A program made the position numbers and the translations under genes. A model generated the notes under the pieces. That model ran no database searches and had not been told where the DNA came from. It saw only the letters and a program-made list of their open reading frames with translations. From Oryzibacter oryziterrae (GTDB lineage: Bacteria > Pseudomonadota > Alphaproteobacteria > Rhizobiales > Pleomorphomonadaceae): 64,000 bases of DNA. The stretch is taken from positions 1-64,000 of the forward strand of contig NZ_JAKJIC010000003.1 in NCBI RefSeq assembly GCF_021864535.1. The letters run 5' to 3'. Positions 11,162 through 20,636 of the stretch are shown here, one piece after another (within the stretch, counting starts at the first letter, position 1; every line of letters starts with the position of its first letter).

Positions 11162-12055
11162 CTATTGGACGCGCTCGATCGCATATCCCTTGGCGGCCAG
11201 CATGGATTGCACGCTGTCCGGGCCGGCGAGATGGGCCGCGCCGATCACCACCAGATGGCTGCGCTTGCAGGCGCATTCGTCCTTGAGCAGGGCGTCGACG
11301 GCGTCGGCGAACTTCCGGTTCCGGGCCTTCAGGAACAGGTCGTAGAGCTTGGGGTCGGACAGGTCGTCCTGGGCGACCATCAGCTTCCAGAGCCCTTCGA
11401 CGTCGCCCGCCAGCCACAGGCCGAGCAGGTCGGTGACGGTCGTGTCCTTGCGCTCGATCGCATCCATGATCTGATGCAGCATGAGCGTCTGCGACTGCCG
11501 GTCCTCGCCGGCGAACAGATCGATCTGTTCCTTGTTGCTCTCGAAGAAATCTTCGGCAATCGCGTCATTCTTGGCCCGGCTGCCCAGCACGGCTTCCGGG
11601 CCGCCGGAGGTGAGACCGGCCATGCTGGCCTGCCGCTGCATCAGGATCAGCGAGGCGAACCAGGGCGGCAGCGCACCGATGGTGTCCTTGGAGATGTTCA
11701 GCGGCTGGACTGCAGTTGCAACCCGCTCCAGCTCCGCCTCGGTCAGCACGTCGCGCACCAGGAAGGCAGGCTTGGTGGCCATCACGGCCATGACCATGGG
11801 CAGGAGGCTGGTGCTGCCCGACACGTCGGTCTCGAACCAGACCTTGTCGCTGGCCAGCAGGCTGGCTTCCAGCTTGTCGGTCATCCAGTCGGTCCGCGGC
11901 GGCACCATATGCATGGAACCGAAGAGCGTGACGGTGATGTCGCCCTTGTGCACGGCCCACATGGCCGGATCGGCAAGGGCAGGCGCGATCGAGAAGGTCA
12001 CCGCCAGCGCAGCGGCGGCGATATGGCGGAGGAGGGCTTGCAGCATGGGTCTCAT
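11162..12055 (-). CDS. TraB/GumN family protein (motif-complete paralogue)
   Basis: A 297-residue exported TraB/GumN family protein. The signal peptide is about residues 4-28 (LQALLRHIAAAALAVTFSIAPALA), and an internal ATG three codons in is an alternative start. It keeps both family motifs: LFGSMHMVPP near the N-terminus and VVIGAAHLAGPDSV near the C-terminus, the two G-x-x-H elements that make up the metal site in TIKI-like hydrolases. The middle is helical, as usual. It precedes the motif-less paralogue on the same strand. The substrate in bacteria is unknown to me; GumN neighbours in other genomes are not a safe guide here because there are no polysaccharide genes nearby. Confidence 0.85.
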   Translation of the reverse strand: MRPMLQALLRHIAAAALAVTFSIAPALADPAMWAVHKGDITVTLFGSMHMVPPRTDWMTDKLEASLLASDKVWFETDVSGSTSLLPMVMAVMATKPAFLVRDVLTEAELERVATAVQPLNISKDTIGALPPWFASLILMQRQASMAGLTSGGPEAVLGSRAKNDAIAEDFFESNKEQIDLFAGEDRQSQTLMLHQIMDAIERKDTTVTDLLGLWLAGDVEGLWKLMVAQDDLSDPKLYDLFLKARNRKFADAVDALLKDECACKRSHLVVIGAAHLAGPDSVQSMLAAKGYAIERVQ

Positions 12056-12238
12056 GAGGGAGACGTGTAGTTCCCCTCGATTGCCTTTCTGTGTCCGGAC
12101 CGCTTCAATATGGCACCGGGGGAACGCAATCTTTGCGTGAGGGCGGTTAACCAGAAGATAATTCGTTTTTCTGTTGCCGTCCGATTTGCTAGAGCAGAGC
12201 GGCGTGCAGGCGGGGCGCGGTCATAACGGACGTCCGAC

Positions 12239-13645
12239 ATGGATGAGGTCACCTTCGGCCCGAGGAACGAGGCAGCGATTGCTGACGCGGTTGCGCGTCT
12301 GTCTGTGATGTTTGGCGACCGGTTCTCCCGGTCCGCTGCGGTCCGCGAGCAGCATGGCCATACGACCACGCGCCTTCCCACCCAGGCGCCGGATGGCGTT
12401 GTCTTTGCGCTCTCGACCGCCGATGTGGTGGCCACCGTCCGGGTTTGCGCCGAACTCAAGGTTCCCGTCATCGCCTTCGGCACCGGCACCTCGCTCGAGG
12501 GGCATGTGAATGCCCCGCTGGGCGGCATCTCGATCGATCTCAGCCGCATGAACGCGGTCCTGCGTGTCGCCCCTGATGATCTCGACTGCACCGTTCAGGC
12601 CGGGGTGACGCGCAAGCGCCTCAACGAATATCTGCGCGACACCGGCCTGTTCTTTCCCGTCGATCCCGGAGCCGATGCTTCAATCGGAGGTATGGCCTCC
12701 ACGCGCGCCTCCGGCACCAATGCGGTGCGCTATGGCACGATGAAGGACCTTGTGCTGGGGCTGACGGTCGTGACGGCGACCGGCGAGGTGATCCATACCG
12801 GCTCGCGGGCCAAGAAGTCCGCCGCCGGTTACGACCTGACGCGCCTCTTCGTCGGCGCCGAGGGCACGCTCGGCATCATCACCGAGATCACGCTGAAGCT
12901 CTTTGGCATTCCGCAGGAGATCGCCGGCGGCGTCTGCCCCTTCAACAGCGTGAAGGCCGCGGCGGACGCGGTGATTGCCACCATCCAGTCGGGCATTCCC
13001 GTTGCCCGCATCGAGCTGCTCGATGCCGATCAGGTGGCGGCCTGCAATGCCTATTCCAAGCTCGCCCTCAAGGATGTGCCGACGCTCTTTGTCGAGTTCC
13101 ATGGCACCAAGGCGAGCGTAGCCGAGCAGGTGGCTGATTTCGCCGCGATCGTCGACGAGTTCGGCGGTGGCCCGTTCCGCTGGTCTGCCAATCCGGAAGA
13201 GCGGACGCGGCTGTGGCAGGCGCGGCATGACGCCTATTGGGCCGTCATCGCGGCCCGGCCCGGCCTCAAGGTCACCGCCACGGACGTCTGCGTGCCGATC
13301 TCGCAGCTTGCCGATTGCATCGTCGCCACGCAGGAAGACATTGCCACCTCCGACCTGTTTGCGCCGATCGTCGGCCATGTGGGCGACGGCAACTTCCACG
13401 TTCAGGTCATGTGCGATCCGGCCAATGCCGAGCAGACGGCGCGCGTCGATGCCTTCGTCGAACGGTTGAACTGGCGCGCGCTCGATATGGGCGGCACCTG
13501 CACCGGCGAACATGGTGTCGGGCAGGGCAAAATGAAGTATATGCAGCGCGAGCATGGTGCGGCTCTTGCATTGATGCGCTCGATCAAGGCAGCCTTCGAT
13601 CCCGATGGCATCATGAACCCAGGCAAGATCATCCCGCCGGCCTGA
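12239..13645 (+). CDS. FAD-linked oxidase, D-lactate dehydrogenase (LDHD/GlcD) type
   Basis: A 468-residue flavoenzyme of the FAD_binding_4 / FAD-oxidase C family that oxidises 2-hydroxy acids. The N-terminal PCMH FAD domain shows GTGTSLEGHVNAPLGG and DPGADASIGGMASTRASGTNAVRYG, and the SAAGYDLTRLFVGAEGTLGII stretch typical of D-lactate dehydrogenase (cytochrome) rather than of glycolate oxidase GlcD, although the two are close. The C-terminal catalytic domain keeps GHVGDGNFH and GEHGVGQGKM, and it ends in the usual FDPDGIMNPGKI. There is no signal peptide and there are no iron-sulphur subunits adjacent, which favours a single-subunit LDHD-type enzyme. It is transcribed away from the TraB/GumN pair, with AsmA 35 bp downstream. 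Confidence 0.85.
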   Translation: MDEVTFGPRNEAAIADAVARLSVMFGDRFSRSAAVREQHGHTTTRLPTQAPDGVVFALSTADVVATVRVCAELKVPVIAFGTGTSLEGHVNAPLGGISIDLSRMNAVLRVAPDDLDCTVQAGVTRKRLNEYLRDTGLFFPVDPGADASIGGMASTRASGTNAVRYGTMKDLVLGLTVVTATGEVIHTGSRAKKSAAGYDLTRLFVGAEGTLGIITEITLKLFGIPQEIAGGVCPFNSVKAAADAVIATIQSGIPVARIELLDADQVAACNAYSKLALKDVPTLFVEFHGTKASVAEQVADFAAIVDEFGGGPFRWSANPEERTRLWQARHDAYWAVIAARPGLKVTATDVCVPISQLADCIVATQEDIATSDLFAPIVGHVGDGNFHVQVMCDPANAEQTARVDAFVERLNWRALDMGGTCTGEHGVGQGKMKYMQREHGAALALMRSIKAAFDPDGIMNPGKIIPPA

Positions 13646-13680
13646 CCGCCAGCGGGTGAAGAGACAACGGAGCCAAGACC

Positions 13681-16600
13681 CTGAATTCGCTGTATTTCGG
13701 CATCGGTGTGACGATTATCCTGGCATTGCTCGCCGCATTGCTGGGGCCGATGTTCATCGACTGGACCGCCTATCGCGCGTCCTTCGAAACCGAAGCCAGT
13801 CACATTCTGGGACATCCGGTGTCCGTTCGTGGCACGGCCGACGCGCGCCTCCTGCCCTATCCGACGCTGACCTTCACCAATGTGGTGATCGGCGAGGATC
13901 CCAAGGCGCCGCTGATGACCGTCGGCGCCTTCAACATGGAAATCGAGCTGTTCCCGCTGCTCTCGGGCGAGTTCCGCGTCACCGAGATGCACGTGGTCAA
14001 GCCCGAGCTCAACGTGCGCATCGCCGGCGATGGCACCGTCGAGTGGATTCCGGCCCAGGGACGCACCCAGATCGATCCGGGCAAGGTGATCCTCAACAAG
14101 GTGGATATCGAGGACGGCTCGCTCACGGTTGACGATGCGCGGCGCACGGCGCCGGTCCGCATCACCGACGTCAATGCCCGCCTGGACGCGCGGTCGCTGC
14201 TCGGCCCCTACAAGGTCGACGGCACGCTGAAGGTCGATGGCGATGGCTATACCGTCAAGGCCGCCACCGGCTCGGGTGACGAAAGCGGCCGCGTGCCGCT
14301 CAAGGGAACCATTGTCCCCGACAACCGCCCGGTGCTGCTGGCGCTTGATGGCGCCGTCGAGACCAAGGACCGCCGGCCGATCTGGAAGGGCAAGGGCACG
14401 CTCAACCGCGTCATCGCCAAGGATGATCGCGATACCCTGCCATGGAATGTGGATGCCGATCTGGAGATCAGCTCCGCCCAGGTGTTGGCCAAGTCGCTGC
14501 AGTTCCAATATGGCGCCGAGGATCGTCCCTTCAGCATGAGCGGCGCCGCCACGCTCGACCTGCAGGCGGAAACGCCGAGCTTCGATGCGGTGCTGTCGGC
14601 GCGGCAGATCGATCTCGATCGCACGCTTGGCAGCGGGCCGGATGCGCCGGTCGATCTGACCGGGGCGCTGTCGGCGCTCAGCACCACCCTGTCCGATCTG
14701 CCCGTGCCTCCGATCGCCGGCCGGATCGGTTTCGACGTCCCGGGCGTGGTCGTCGGCGGCTCGGTGATGTCGGATCTGAGACTCGACGTCACCTCGGCGT
14801 CGCGCGGTTGGACCATCGAAACGCTGGAAGCCACCTTGCCGGGGCATACCTCGCTCGCCGCGCATGGCCGGCTCGACACCCAGCCGGCGGTCTCGTTCCA
14901 CGGCGACATGAAGCTGGCCTCCGATCAGCCGTCGACGCTGGTGTCCTGGTGGTATCCGGCCCATGCCAAGACGGCGCTCGACGCCTTCTCGCTCAGCGCC
15001 AGCATGGAAGCCTCTGCCGAAGGCCTGTCGCTCAACCAGATCGTCGCCTCGCAGAAGGACGGCAAGCTCACCGGTGCGCTCAGCTTCCTGCCCGGTGGCC
15101 CGGCTGCCTTGCGTCCGCGCATCACGCTGTCACTCGAAGCCGATCGGCTCGACGAAGCGCAGGTCGAGGCCGTGTCGGGCCTGTTCGCCGGCACAGACGG
15201 CAAGGACGGCGCCGGTCCCGACGTGGTGCTGCAGGCGGCCGTCGGCAGCCTGATCGCCGGTAACGCCAGTGCCGAGGGGCTCGATGTCTCCGCCTCTCTG
15301 GTGGACGGCACGCTCGATATCGATCGCCTGTTCGTCCGCTCGCTGGCCGGTGCGCGCGTCTCCATGGCCGGCACCGTCAAGAATATTTCCACCGTGCCCG
15401 ACGGCTCGGTGCAGCTGCGCCTGTCGGCCGAGAAGATGGACGGCGTTGCCGATCTCGTGCATGGCCTCTGGCCCGATGCGCGCGTCGCGCCTTTCCTGAC
15501 TGCGGCGGCCCCCTTCCTGTCGCCGGTGTCGCTTGAGGCAACCGTGCTCGCCAAGGCAGCGGGCGAGGGCACCGATGTCCGCCTGGAGGCCAAGGGCAAT
15601 CTGGCGTCGACCACGCTGGCCGGTAATCTCGCCTTCACCGGACGGGTGGACAGCTGGGACGCCGCCAATGTCTCGCTCGACTTCAACGTCAATGGTCCCG
15701 ACGGCGCCGATCTGATGCGGCAGTTCGGTCTCGACGTGCCGAAGGTCGGTGCGGCCGGGGTCGGCAGTCTCACCGTGTCGGCCATGGGCAAGCCAAAGGA
15801 TGGCCTTGCCGTCGTCTCCACCGTGCGCATGGGGCCGACCGACGCCAAGCTCAACGGCTCGGTCACCCTGCAACGCAATGCCAAGCCGGCCGCCGAACTC
15901 GACCTCGATCTCAAGTCGCCCGACGTCGGCCCGCTGCTGGCGCTCACGGGCAACGTGATGCAGGGCGTCATGGCCACGACGCCCGTGGATATCTCCGCCC
16001 ATCTTTCCAATGTCGGCGGCAAGCTCCGCATCCAGCGGCTCACCGGCAAGGCGTCCGACGTGCCGCTCAGCGGCGAACTGGTGCTGGACCGCTCGGCGGA
16101 TGTGCCCGTGCTCTCCGGCAATCTCGCCTTCGACAGCGCGTCGCTTGCTTCGCTGGCCGAGGCGGCTCTCGGGCCGGGCGTGCTGGACTTCCCGATCGTC
16201 GAAAGCCGCAGCCCCTGGCCGGAAGCGCCCTTCGGCAACGCGCTGCTCGACGGCTTCGACACAGACCTGTCGCTCGCCTTCACCGAACTGTCCATCAGCG
16301 ACCAGCTTGCCGCCCATGACGCGCGCCTGTCCTTGCGCTCCTCGGCGTCCGGCATCGCCTTCGACGGGATTTCCGCCAAACTGGCTGGCGGCGACCTCGG
16401 CGGCAATCTGGAGATCAAGAGCGATCTTGACGGCTCCGCCGCCCTGTCGGGCACGCTGAAGCTTGCCGGCGCCAGCACCGACGAACTGGTCTGGCAGCGC
16501 GACGGTCGCCCCGTGGCGCGCGGTCGCCTCGGCATCGATGCGCAGGTCAATGCCACCGGCCGCACCATTGCCGGCTGGATGGCGTCGCTTTCGGGCGGTG

Positions 16601-17382
16601 GCAGCGTGGCGATCGAGGATGGCTCGATCGCCTCCATGAACACTCGCGCCTTCTCGTCGGTGGTGCGCACCGCCGACAGCGGCAAGGAGCTCAGCGACGA
16701 CGCGATCCGCCAGCTGTTCCAGGACAATGTGGACGTGGGCGATCTCGCTTTCAGCCGGCTCGACGCCACCTTCACGCTGACTTCGGGTACCTTGCGCGCA
16801 CCGAGCATCGTCGTCCAGGGCGGGGCCTCCGAGACCTCTGCTTCGGCCACGGTCGACCTGCCGCACATGAGCCTGCAGAGCGAATGGCGCCTTGCGCCCA
16901 ACGCCGCCGATTTCGCCGTCAGCGGTGGTGCCGTGCCGCAGGTGTCGGTGCTGTTCTCCGGTCCGCTCGACACGCCGCGCCGCAAGATCGACGTCACGGC
17001 GCTCACCTCCTATCTCGGCATCCGCAATCTGGAAAAGGAAACCGAGCGGGTGCTGCTGATGCAGGCCGACATTCTCGAGCGCGAGCTGCTCACCCGCACC
17101 GTGCAGCGCGATCGCGAGGCGCTGGCCCACGACATCCGCCTTGCCGCCGAAGCCAAGGCGCGATCGGAGGCGGAAGCCGCCGCGCGCAAGGCGCTCGAGG
17201 AGCAGGCGCCGCCGCCAGCCGACGGCAAGAAGGCGGCGGCCGGCAACGGCACGGACGATTTCGCCACGCAGATCCTCAACGATCTCAAGAAGCACCAGCC
17301 GGCGGCACCGGGCAGCAAGCTGCCGCCGCTCCCCGGCGTCAACGTCGGCCCGCCGCCGGGCGGCACGACTTCGGCGCCGTGA
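13681..17382 (+). CDS. AsmA family outer-membrane biogenesis protein, non-ATG start
   Basis: A very large (about 1233 residues) envelope protein of the AsmA/TamB-like bridge superfamily. The N-terminal membrane helix (about residues 3-25) is followed by ...FIDWTAYRASFETEASHILGHPV, the standard AsmA opening, then long beta-rich repeats. The C-terminal AsmA-2 segment shows SGGGSVAIEDGSIASMNTRAF, and the end is an Ala/Glu/Pro-rich coiled tail. No ATG begins the conserved N-terminus. CTG at 13681 (LNSLYFGIGVTII...) lies nine bases after GGAG and keeps the full helix; GTG at 13708 would cut into the helix. I therefore place the start at 13681. Probably co-transcribed with the upstream oxidase and the downstream acetyltransferase. 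Confidence 0.88.
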   Translation: MNSLYFGIGVTIILALLAALLGPMFIDWTAYRASFETEASHILGHPVSVRGTADARLLPYPTLTFTNVVIGEDPKAPLMTVGAFNMEIELFPLLSGEFRVTEMHVVKPELNVRIAGDGTVEWIPAQGRTQIDPGKVILNKVDIEDGSLTVDDARRTAPVRITDVNARLDARSLLGPYKVDGTLKVDGDGYTVKAATGSGDESGRVPLKGTIVPDNRPVLLALDGAVETKDRRPIWKGKGTLNRVIAKDDRDTLPWNVDADLEISSAQVLAKSLQFQYGAEDRPFSMSGAATLDLQAETPSFDAVLSARQIDLDRTLGSGPDAPVDLTGALSALSTTLSDLPVPPIAGRIGFDVPGVVVGGSVMSDLRLDVTSASRGWTIETLEATLPGHTSLAAHGRLDTQPAVSFHGDMKLASDQPSTLVSWWYPAHAKTALDAFSLSASMEASAEGLSLNQIVASQKDGKLTGALSFLPGGPAALRPRITLSLEADRLDEAQVEAVSGLFAGTDGKDGAGPDVVLQAAVGSLIAGNASAEGLDVSASLVDGTLDIDRLFVRSLAGARVSMAGTVKNISTVPDGSVQLRLSAEKMDGVADLVHGLWPDARVAPFLTAAAPFLSPVSLEATVLAKAAGEGTDVRLEAKGNLASTTLAGNLAFTGRVDSWDAANVSLDFNVNGPDGADLMRQFGLDVPKVGAAGVGSLTVSAMGKPKDGLAVVSTVRMGPTDAKLNGSVTLQRNAKPAAELDLDLKSPDVGPLLALTGNVMQGVMATTPVDISAHLSNVGGKLRIQRLTGKASDVPLSGELVLDRSADVPVLSGNLAFDSASLASLAEAALGPGVLDFPIVESRSPWPEAPFGNALLDGFDTDLSLAFTELSISDQLAAHDARLSLRSSASGIAFDGISAKLAGGDLGGNLEIKSDLDGSAALSGTLKLAGASTDELVWQRDGRPVARGRLGIDAQVNATGRTIAGWMASLSGGGSVAIEDGSIASMNTRAFSSVVRTADSGKELSDDAIRQLFQDNVDVGDLAFSRLDATFTLTSGTLRAPSIVVQGGASETSASATVDLPHMSLQSEWRLAPNAADFAVSGGAVPQVSVLFSGPLDTPRRKIDVTALTSYLGIRNLEKETERVLLMQADILERELLTRTVQRDREALAHDIRLAAEAKARSEAEAAARKALEEQAPPPADGKKAAAGNGTDDFATQILNDLKKHQPAAPGSKLPPLPGVNVGPPPGGTTSAP

Positions 17383-17405
17383 GGGCCGAGCAGGGGACTT
17401 TCCAC

Positions 17406-17891
17406 ATGCATGTGACGACGCGGCCCGCGCGGCCCGAGGATGCCGACGCCATCTTTGCCTTCGTCGAGGCGCTCTCGGTCTATGAGAAGCTGGAGCATCT
17501 CATGGAGGCGACGCCGCGGTCCTTCCGCGATGCGCTGTTCTGCGACGCCCCACGCGTCTTCTGCGAACTGGCACTGGTTGAAGGTGAGGTGGCCGGCGTT
17601 GCCATCTGGTTCTACAATTTCTCGACCTTCCTGGGGCGCCACGGCCTTTACCTTGAGGATCTGTTCGTCGATCCGCATCATCGCGGCGTGGGGGCAGGCA
17701 AGGCGCTGCTGGCCGCGCTCGCCCGCCGCTGCGTCGACGAGGGGCTCGGCCGCTTCGAATGGTCGGTGCTCGACTGGAACACCCCGGCGATCGATTTTTA
17801 TCGCGCCCAGGGTGCCGACATCAATCACGGCTGGCTGCCGGTTCGCCTGACAGGCGCGGCGCTCGCCAAACTCGCGGAGGCTGCCCGATGA
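17406..17891 (+). CDS. GNAT family N-acetyltransferase
   Basis: A 161-residue GNAT acetyltransferase. The acetyl-CoA motif A region is HGLYLEDLFVDPHHRGVGAGKALLAALA, with the R-x-x-G-x-G pyrophosphate loop, followed by motif B FEWSVLDWNTPAIDFYRAQGA. The YLEDLFV and WNTPAIDFYRSLGA pattern is that of the diamine/thialysine acetyltransferase (SAT-like) group, so a polyamine or amino-acid-amine substrate is a reasonable guess. AGGGGA precedes ATG 17406. The stop overlaps the folA start by four bases (ATGA), so the two are translationally coupled. Confidence 0.88.
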   Translation: MHVTTRPARPEDADAIFAFVEALSVYEKLEHLMEATPRSFRDALFCDAPRVFCELALVEGEVAGVAIWFYNFSTFLGRHGLYLEDLFVDPHHRGVGAGKALLAALARRCVDEGLGRFEWSVLDWNTPAIDFYRAQGADINHGWLPVRLTGAALAKLAEAAR

Positions 17892-18406
17892 CCGAAAGAG
17901 CTCCCCGCATGTCGCTGATCGGTGCCGTTGGCGACAATGGCGTCATCGGCCACGAGGGCGACATGCCCTGGCGCCTGTCGTCCGATCTCCGCTTCTTCAA
18001 GCGCACCACGCTCGGCAAGCCCGTGGTGATGGGCCGCAAGACGCTTGCCTCCATCGGCAAGCCCTTGCCGGGGCGGCATAATCTCGTCGTCTCGCGCGAT
18101 CCAGGCTATGCCGTCGAGGGCGCCACCGTCCATCCGAGCCTTGAGGCTGCCATCGCGGCCGCGCGCGATATCGCCCTCCGTGAGGGGCTGGACGAGTATT
18201 TCATTGGCGGTGGCGGCACGCTCTATGCGGCGACCATCGATCGGGCCGATCGCCTCTATGTGACGCGCGTTCACGCTTCTCCGGACGGGGACACACATTT
18301 CCCCGCCATCGACCCGGCCGTCTGGCGCCGCGTGTCGTCCGAGCCCATGGTTCGCACCGAACGCGACAGCGCAGATGCTACCTTTGAGGTCTGGGAGCGA
18401 ATCTGA
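17888..18406 (+). CDS. folA: Dihydrofolate reductase
   Basis: FolA reduces dihydrofolate to tetrahydrofolate, the step that recycles the product of thymidylate synthase. The 172-residue protein shows IGAVGDNGVIGHEGDMPWRLSSDLRFFKRTT (substrate-site Trp and Asp region), VVMGRKTLASIGKPLPGRHNLVVSR (NADPH site), and EYFIGGGGTLYAATI (the GG nucleotide loop). Start ATG 17888 overlaps the preceding GNAT stop. It lies 5.5 kb from the broken host thyA 3' end, in keeping with the frequent thyA-folA proximity in this order. The sequence is native in composition, unlike the island thyA. Confidence 0.95.
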   Translation: MTERAPRMSLIGAVGDNGVIGHEGDMPWRLSSDLRFFKRTTLGKPVVMGRKTLASIGKPLPGRHNLVVSRDPGYAVEGATVHPSLEAAIAAARDIALREGLDEYFIGGGGTLYAATIDRADRLYVTRVHASPDGDTHFPAIDPAVWRRVSSEPMVRTERDSADATFEVWERI

Positions 18407-18602
18407 AGCGTCTTTTGCGTGTTGCGGCACAAAAAAGCCTCTCTCCGGGTTGATTGGAAAGCGCTCCGTTACCAAATGCGCTGCAATGTGCCGCTTCTCG
18501 TTGATGGCCCAGCCTTCAATGCCTATAAGCGTCTGACATTTCTGCGGAGCTTGCCGTTCACATCGGCGGCGGCCAATGAAACAATATGAGGAAAGGACCC
18601 AC

Positions 18603-19724
18603 ATGCCCTGGAGCAATCAGAGCGGTGGCGGCGGTTGGAAGGGGGGCGGTAACGGCCCCTGGGGCCAGCCTCCGCGCAACCCCAAAGGCGGCAACGAGCC
18701 CCCTGATCTCGAAGATTTGCTCCGGCGTGGACAGGACAAGATCCGGCAGATGATGCCCGGTGGCGGCGGTTCCGGCCGCCCGGGCGAGCCGGCCAGCATG
18801 CTGGCGGCGCTGCCGCTGGTGGCGCTTGTCGTGTTCGGCTTCTGGCTCTACGAGAGCATCTATGTGGTCCAGCCCGACGAGGTCGGTATCGAACTGCGCT
18901 TCGGCAAGGTGAAGCCCGAGATCAACGAGCCGGGCGTGCACTTTGCCCTCTGGCCGATCGAGACGGTGGAGAAGCCGACGCTCCTGCGTGAAAACCAGGA
19001 AATCATCGGTGGCACCTCGTCCATATCGGGCGGTGATTCCATCATGCTCTCCGCCGACCAGAACCTGGTCAACGTGGAGTTCTCGGTGCTCTGGCGCATC
19101 GCCGACCCGGTGAAGTTCCTCTTCAAGGTCGATGACCAGCCCAATCTGGTGCGCGTCGTCTCGGAATCGGTCATGCGCGAAGTGGTCGGCCGCACGCGCG
19201 CCGACGAGTTCCGCACCACCGGTCGCGAAGCCGCTCAGGCGGCCGTGCGGGCCAAGGTGCAGGAAACGCTCGACGCCTACAACGCCGGCATCACCGTCAC
19301 GGCGGTGAACGTCACCAAGGCCGAGCCGCCGGCTCAGGTCATGGATGCCTTCGGCGAGGTGCAGCGCGCCCAGCAGGACCAGGACAAGTTCAAGCAGGAT
19401 GCGCAGGCCTATGCCAACAAGCGTCAGGGCGACGCCCGCGGCGAGGCCTCGCAGATCCGCGAGGCTGCCCTCGGCTATCGCGATCAGGTGATCGCCGACG
19501 CCACCGGTGCGGCCCAGCGCTTCAACTCGGTCTACGAGCAATATGTGAAGGCGCCTGAGATCACGCGCGAACGTATCTACATCGAAACCATGCAGGACAT
19601 CCTGTCGCGTACCGACAAGGTCCTGCTCGACAGCAACGCCGCCAACGGCGGTGTGCTGCCCTATCTGCCGCTGCCCGACATCAAGCGCAGCGCCCCTGCC
19701 ACGACGACCGAGGGAGGACAGTGA
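18603..19724 (+). CDS. hflK: HflK, membrane modulator of FtsH protease
   Basis: HflK pairs with HflC in a membrane-bound SPFH complex that surrounds and restrains the FtsH protease. The 373-residue protein starts at ATG 18603 (AGGAAAGGA upstream) with a Gly/Trp/Asn-rich N-terminal tail (MPWSNQSGGGGWKGGG), the hallmark of HflK. One membrane helix (about 70-90, LAALPLVALVVFGFWLYESI) is followed by the SPFH/band-7 domain and a helical C-terminus. The stop overlaps the hflC start (TGATG), giving a coupled pair. About 196 bp of non-coding DNA upstream should carry the promoter. Confidence 0.95.
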   Translation: MPWSNQSGGGGWKGGGNGPWGQPPRNPKGGNEPPDLEDLLRRGQDKIRQMMPGGGGSGRPGEPASMLAALPLVALVVFGFWLYESIYVVQPDEVGIELRFGKVKPEINEPGVHFALWPIETVEKPTLLRENQEIIGGTSSISGGDSIMLSADQNLVNVEFSVLWRIADPVKFLFKVDDQPNLVRVVSESVMREVVGRTRADEFRTTGREAAQAAVRAKVQETLDAYNAGITVTAVNVTKAEPPAQVMDAFGEVQRAQQDQDKFKQDAQAYANKRQGDARGEASQIREAALGYRDQVIADATGAAQRFNSVYEQYVKAPEITRERIYIETMQDILSRTDKVLLDSNAANGGVLPYLPLPDIKRSAPATTTEGGQ

Positions 19725-20629
19725 TGCGCGCCCTTGCCATGCCCGTCACCCTGATTGTCGCCGCCGTCGCGCTGATCGTGCTGTATTCCAGCGTGTTCAT
19801 CGTCACCGAACGCGATCAGGCCATCCAGCTGCGCTTCGGCGAGATCCAGCGGGTGATCACCGAACCCGGCATCTACTTCAAGCTGCCCACCACTTTCGTC
19901 GACACGGTGCAGATCGTCGACAAGCGCCTGCAGACGCTCGAGCTCGACAACAACGTGGTGCAGGTCAAGGACAGCCGCCAGTATGTGGTGGACGCCTTCG
20001 CCGCCTATCGCATCACCGACGTCAAGGCTTTCCGTGAAAGCGTGTCCGGCAACATGGCCTATGCTGCTGACCGCCTGAAGACCCGTCTCGACTCGGCGCT
20101 TCGTCGCGTCTATGGCACGCGTCCCTTCTCCGACGCCCTGTCGGAAGAGCGCTCGGCCATGATGAAGGAAGTGGCGGACTTCGTGCGTCCCGAGGCAGCG
20201 ACGCTCGGCATCGAAATCGTCGAGCTGCGCATCCGTCGTACCGAACTGCCGGCCAATGTGCTCGACCAGACCTATGAGCGCATGAAGGCCGAACGCAGTG
20301 CCGAGGCCGCCGAGCTGCGCGCCGAAGGCAAGCAGGAGGCCGATCGCATCCGCGCCGAGGCCGATCGTCAGGCCACGGTCCTGGTTGCCGAGGCCAAGCG
20401 CGACGCCGACATTCTGCACGGCGAGGGTGACGCCGAACGCAACCGCATCTTCGCGGACGCCTATGGCAAGGACAAGGACTTCTTCGAGTTCTATCGCACG
20501 ATGCAGGCCTATCAGGCTTCGCTCGGCGGTGCCGGCACCACCATGGTGCTGAAGCCCGAAGGTGAGTTCTTCCGCTTCTTCGGAAGCGCCGACGGCAAGC
20601 CGGCTCAGCCGGCACCCGTGGCGCAGTGA
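19724..20629 (+). CDS. hflC: HflC, membrane modulator of FtsH protease
   Basis: Partner of HflK in the FtsH-regulating SPFH complex. The 301-residue protein has an N-terminal membrane helix (about 5-27) with ALIVLYSSVFIVTERDQAIQLRFGEI, the band-7 opening, then the long Ala/Glu/Arg-rich helix. ATG 19724 overlaps the hflK stop; a GTG at 19721 is an alternative. The Shine-Dalgarno (GAGGGAGGA) is inside the end of hflK. The C-terminus (FFRFFGSADGKP) is the usual HflC type. Confidence 0.95.
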   Translation: MRALAMPVTLIVAAVALIVLYSSVFIVTERDQAIQLRFGEIQRVITEPGIYFKLPTTFVDTVQIVDKRLQTLELDNNVVQVKDSRQYVVDAFAAYRITDVKAFRESVSGNMAYAADRLKTRLDSALRRVYGTRPFSDALSEERSAMMKEVADFVRPEAATLGIEIVELRIRRTELPANVLDQTYERMKAERSAEAAELRAEGKQEADRIRAEADRQATVLVAEAKRDADILHGEGDAERNRIFADAYGKDKDFFEFYRTMQAYQASLGGAGTTMVLKPEGEFFRFFGSADGKPAQPAPVAQ

Positions 20630-20636
20630 GGCCAGA

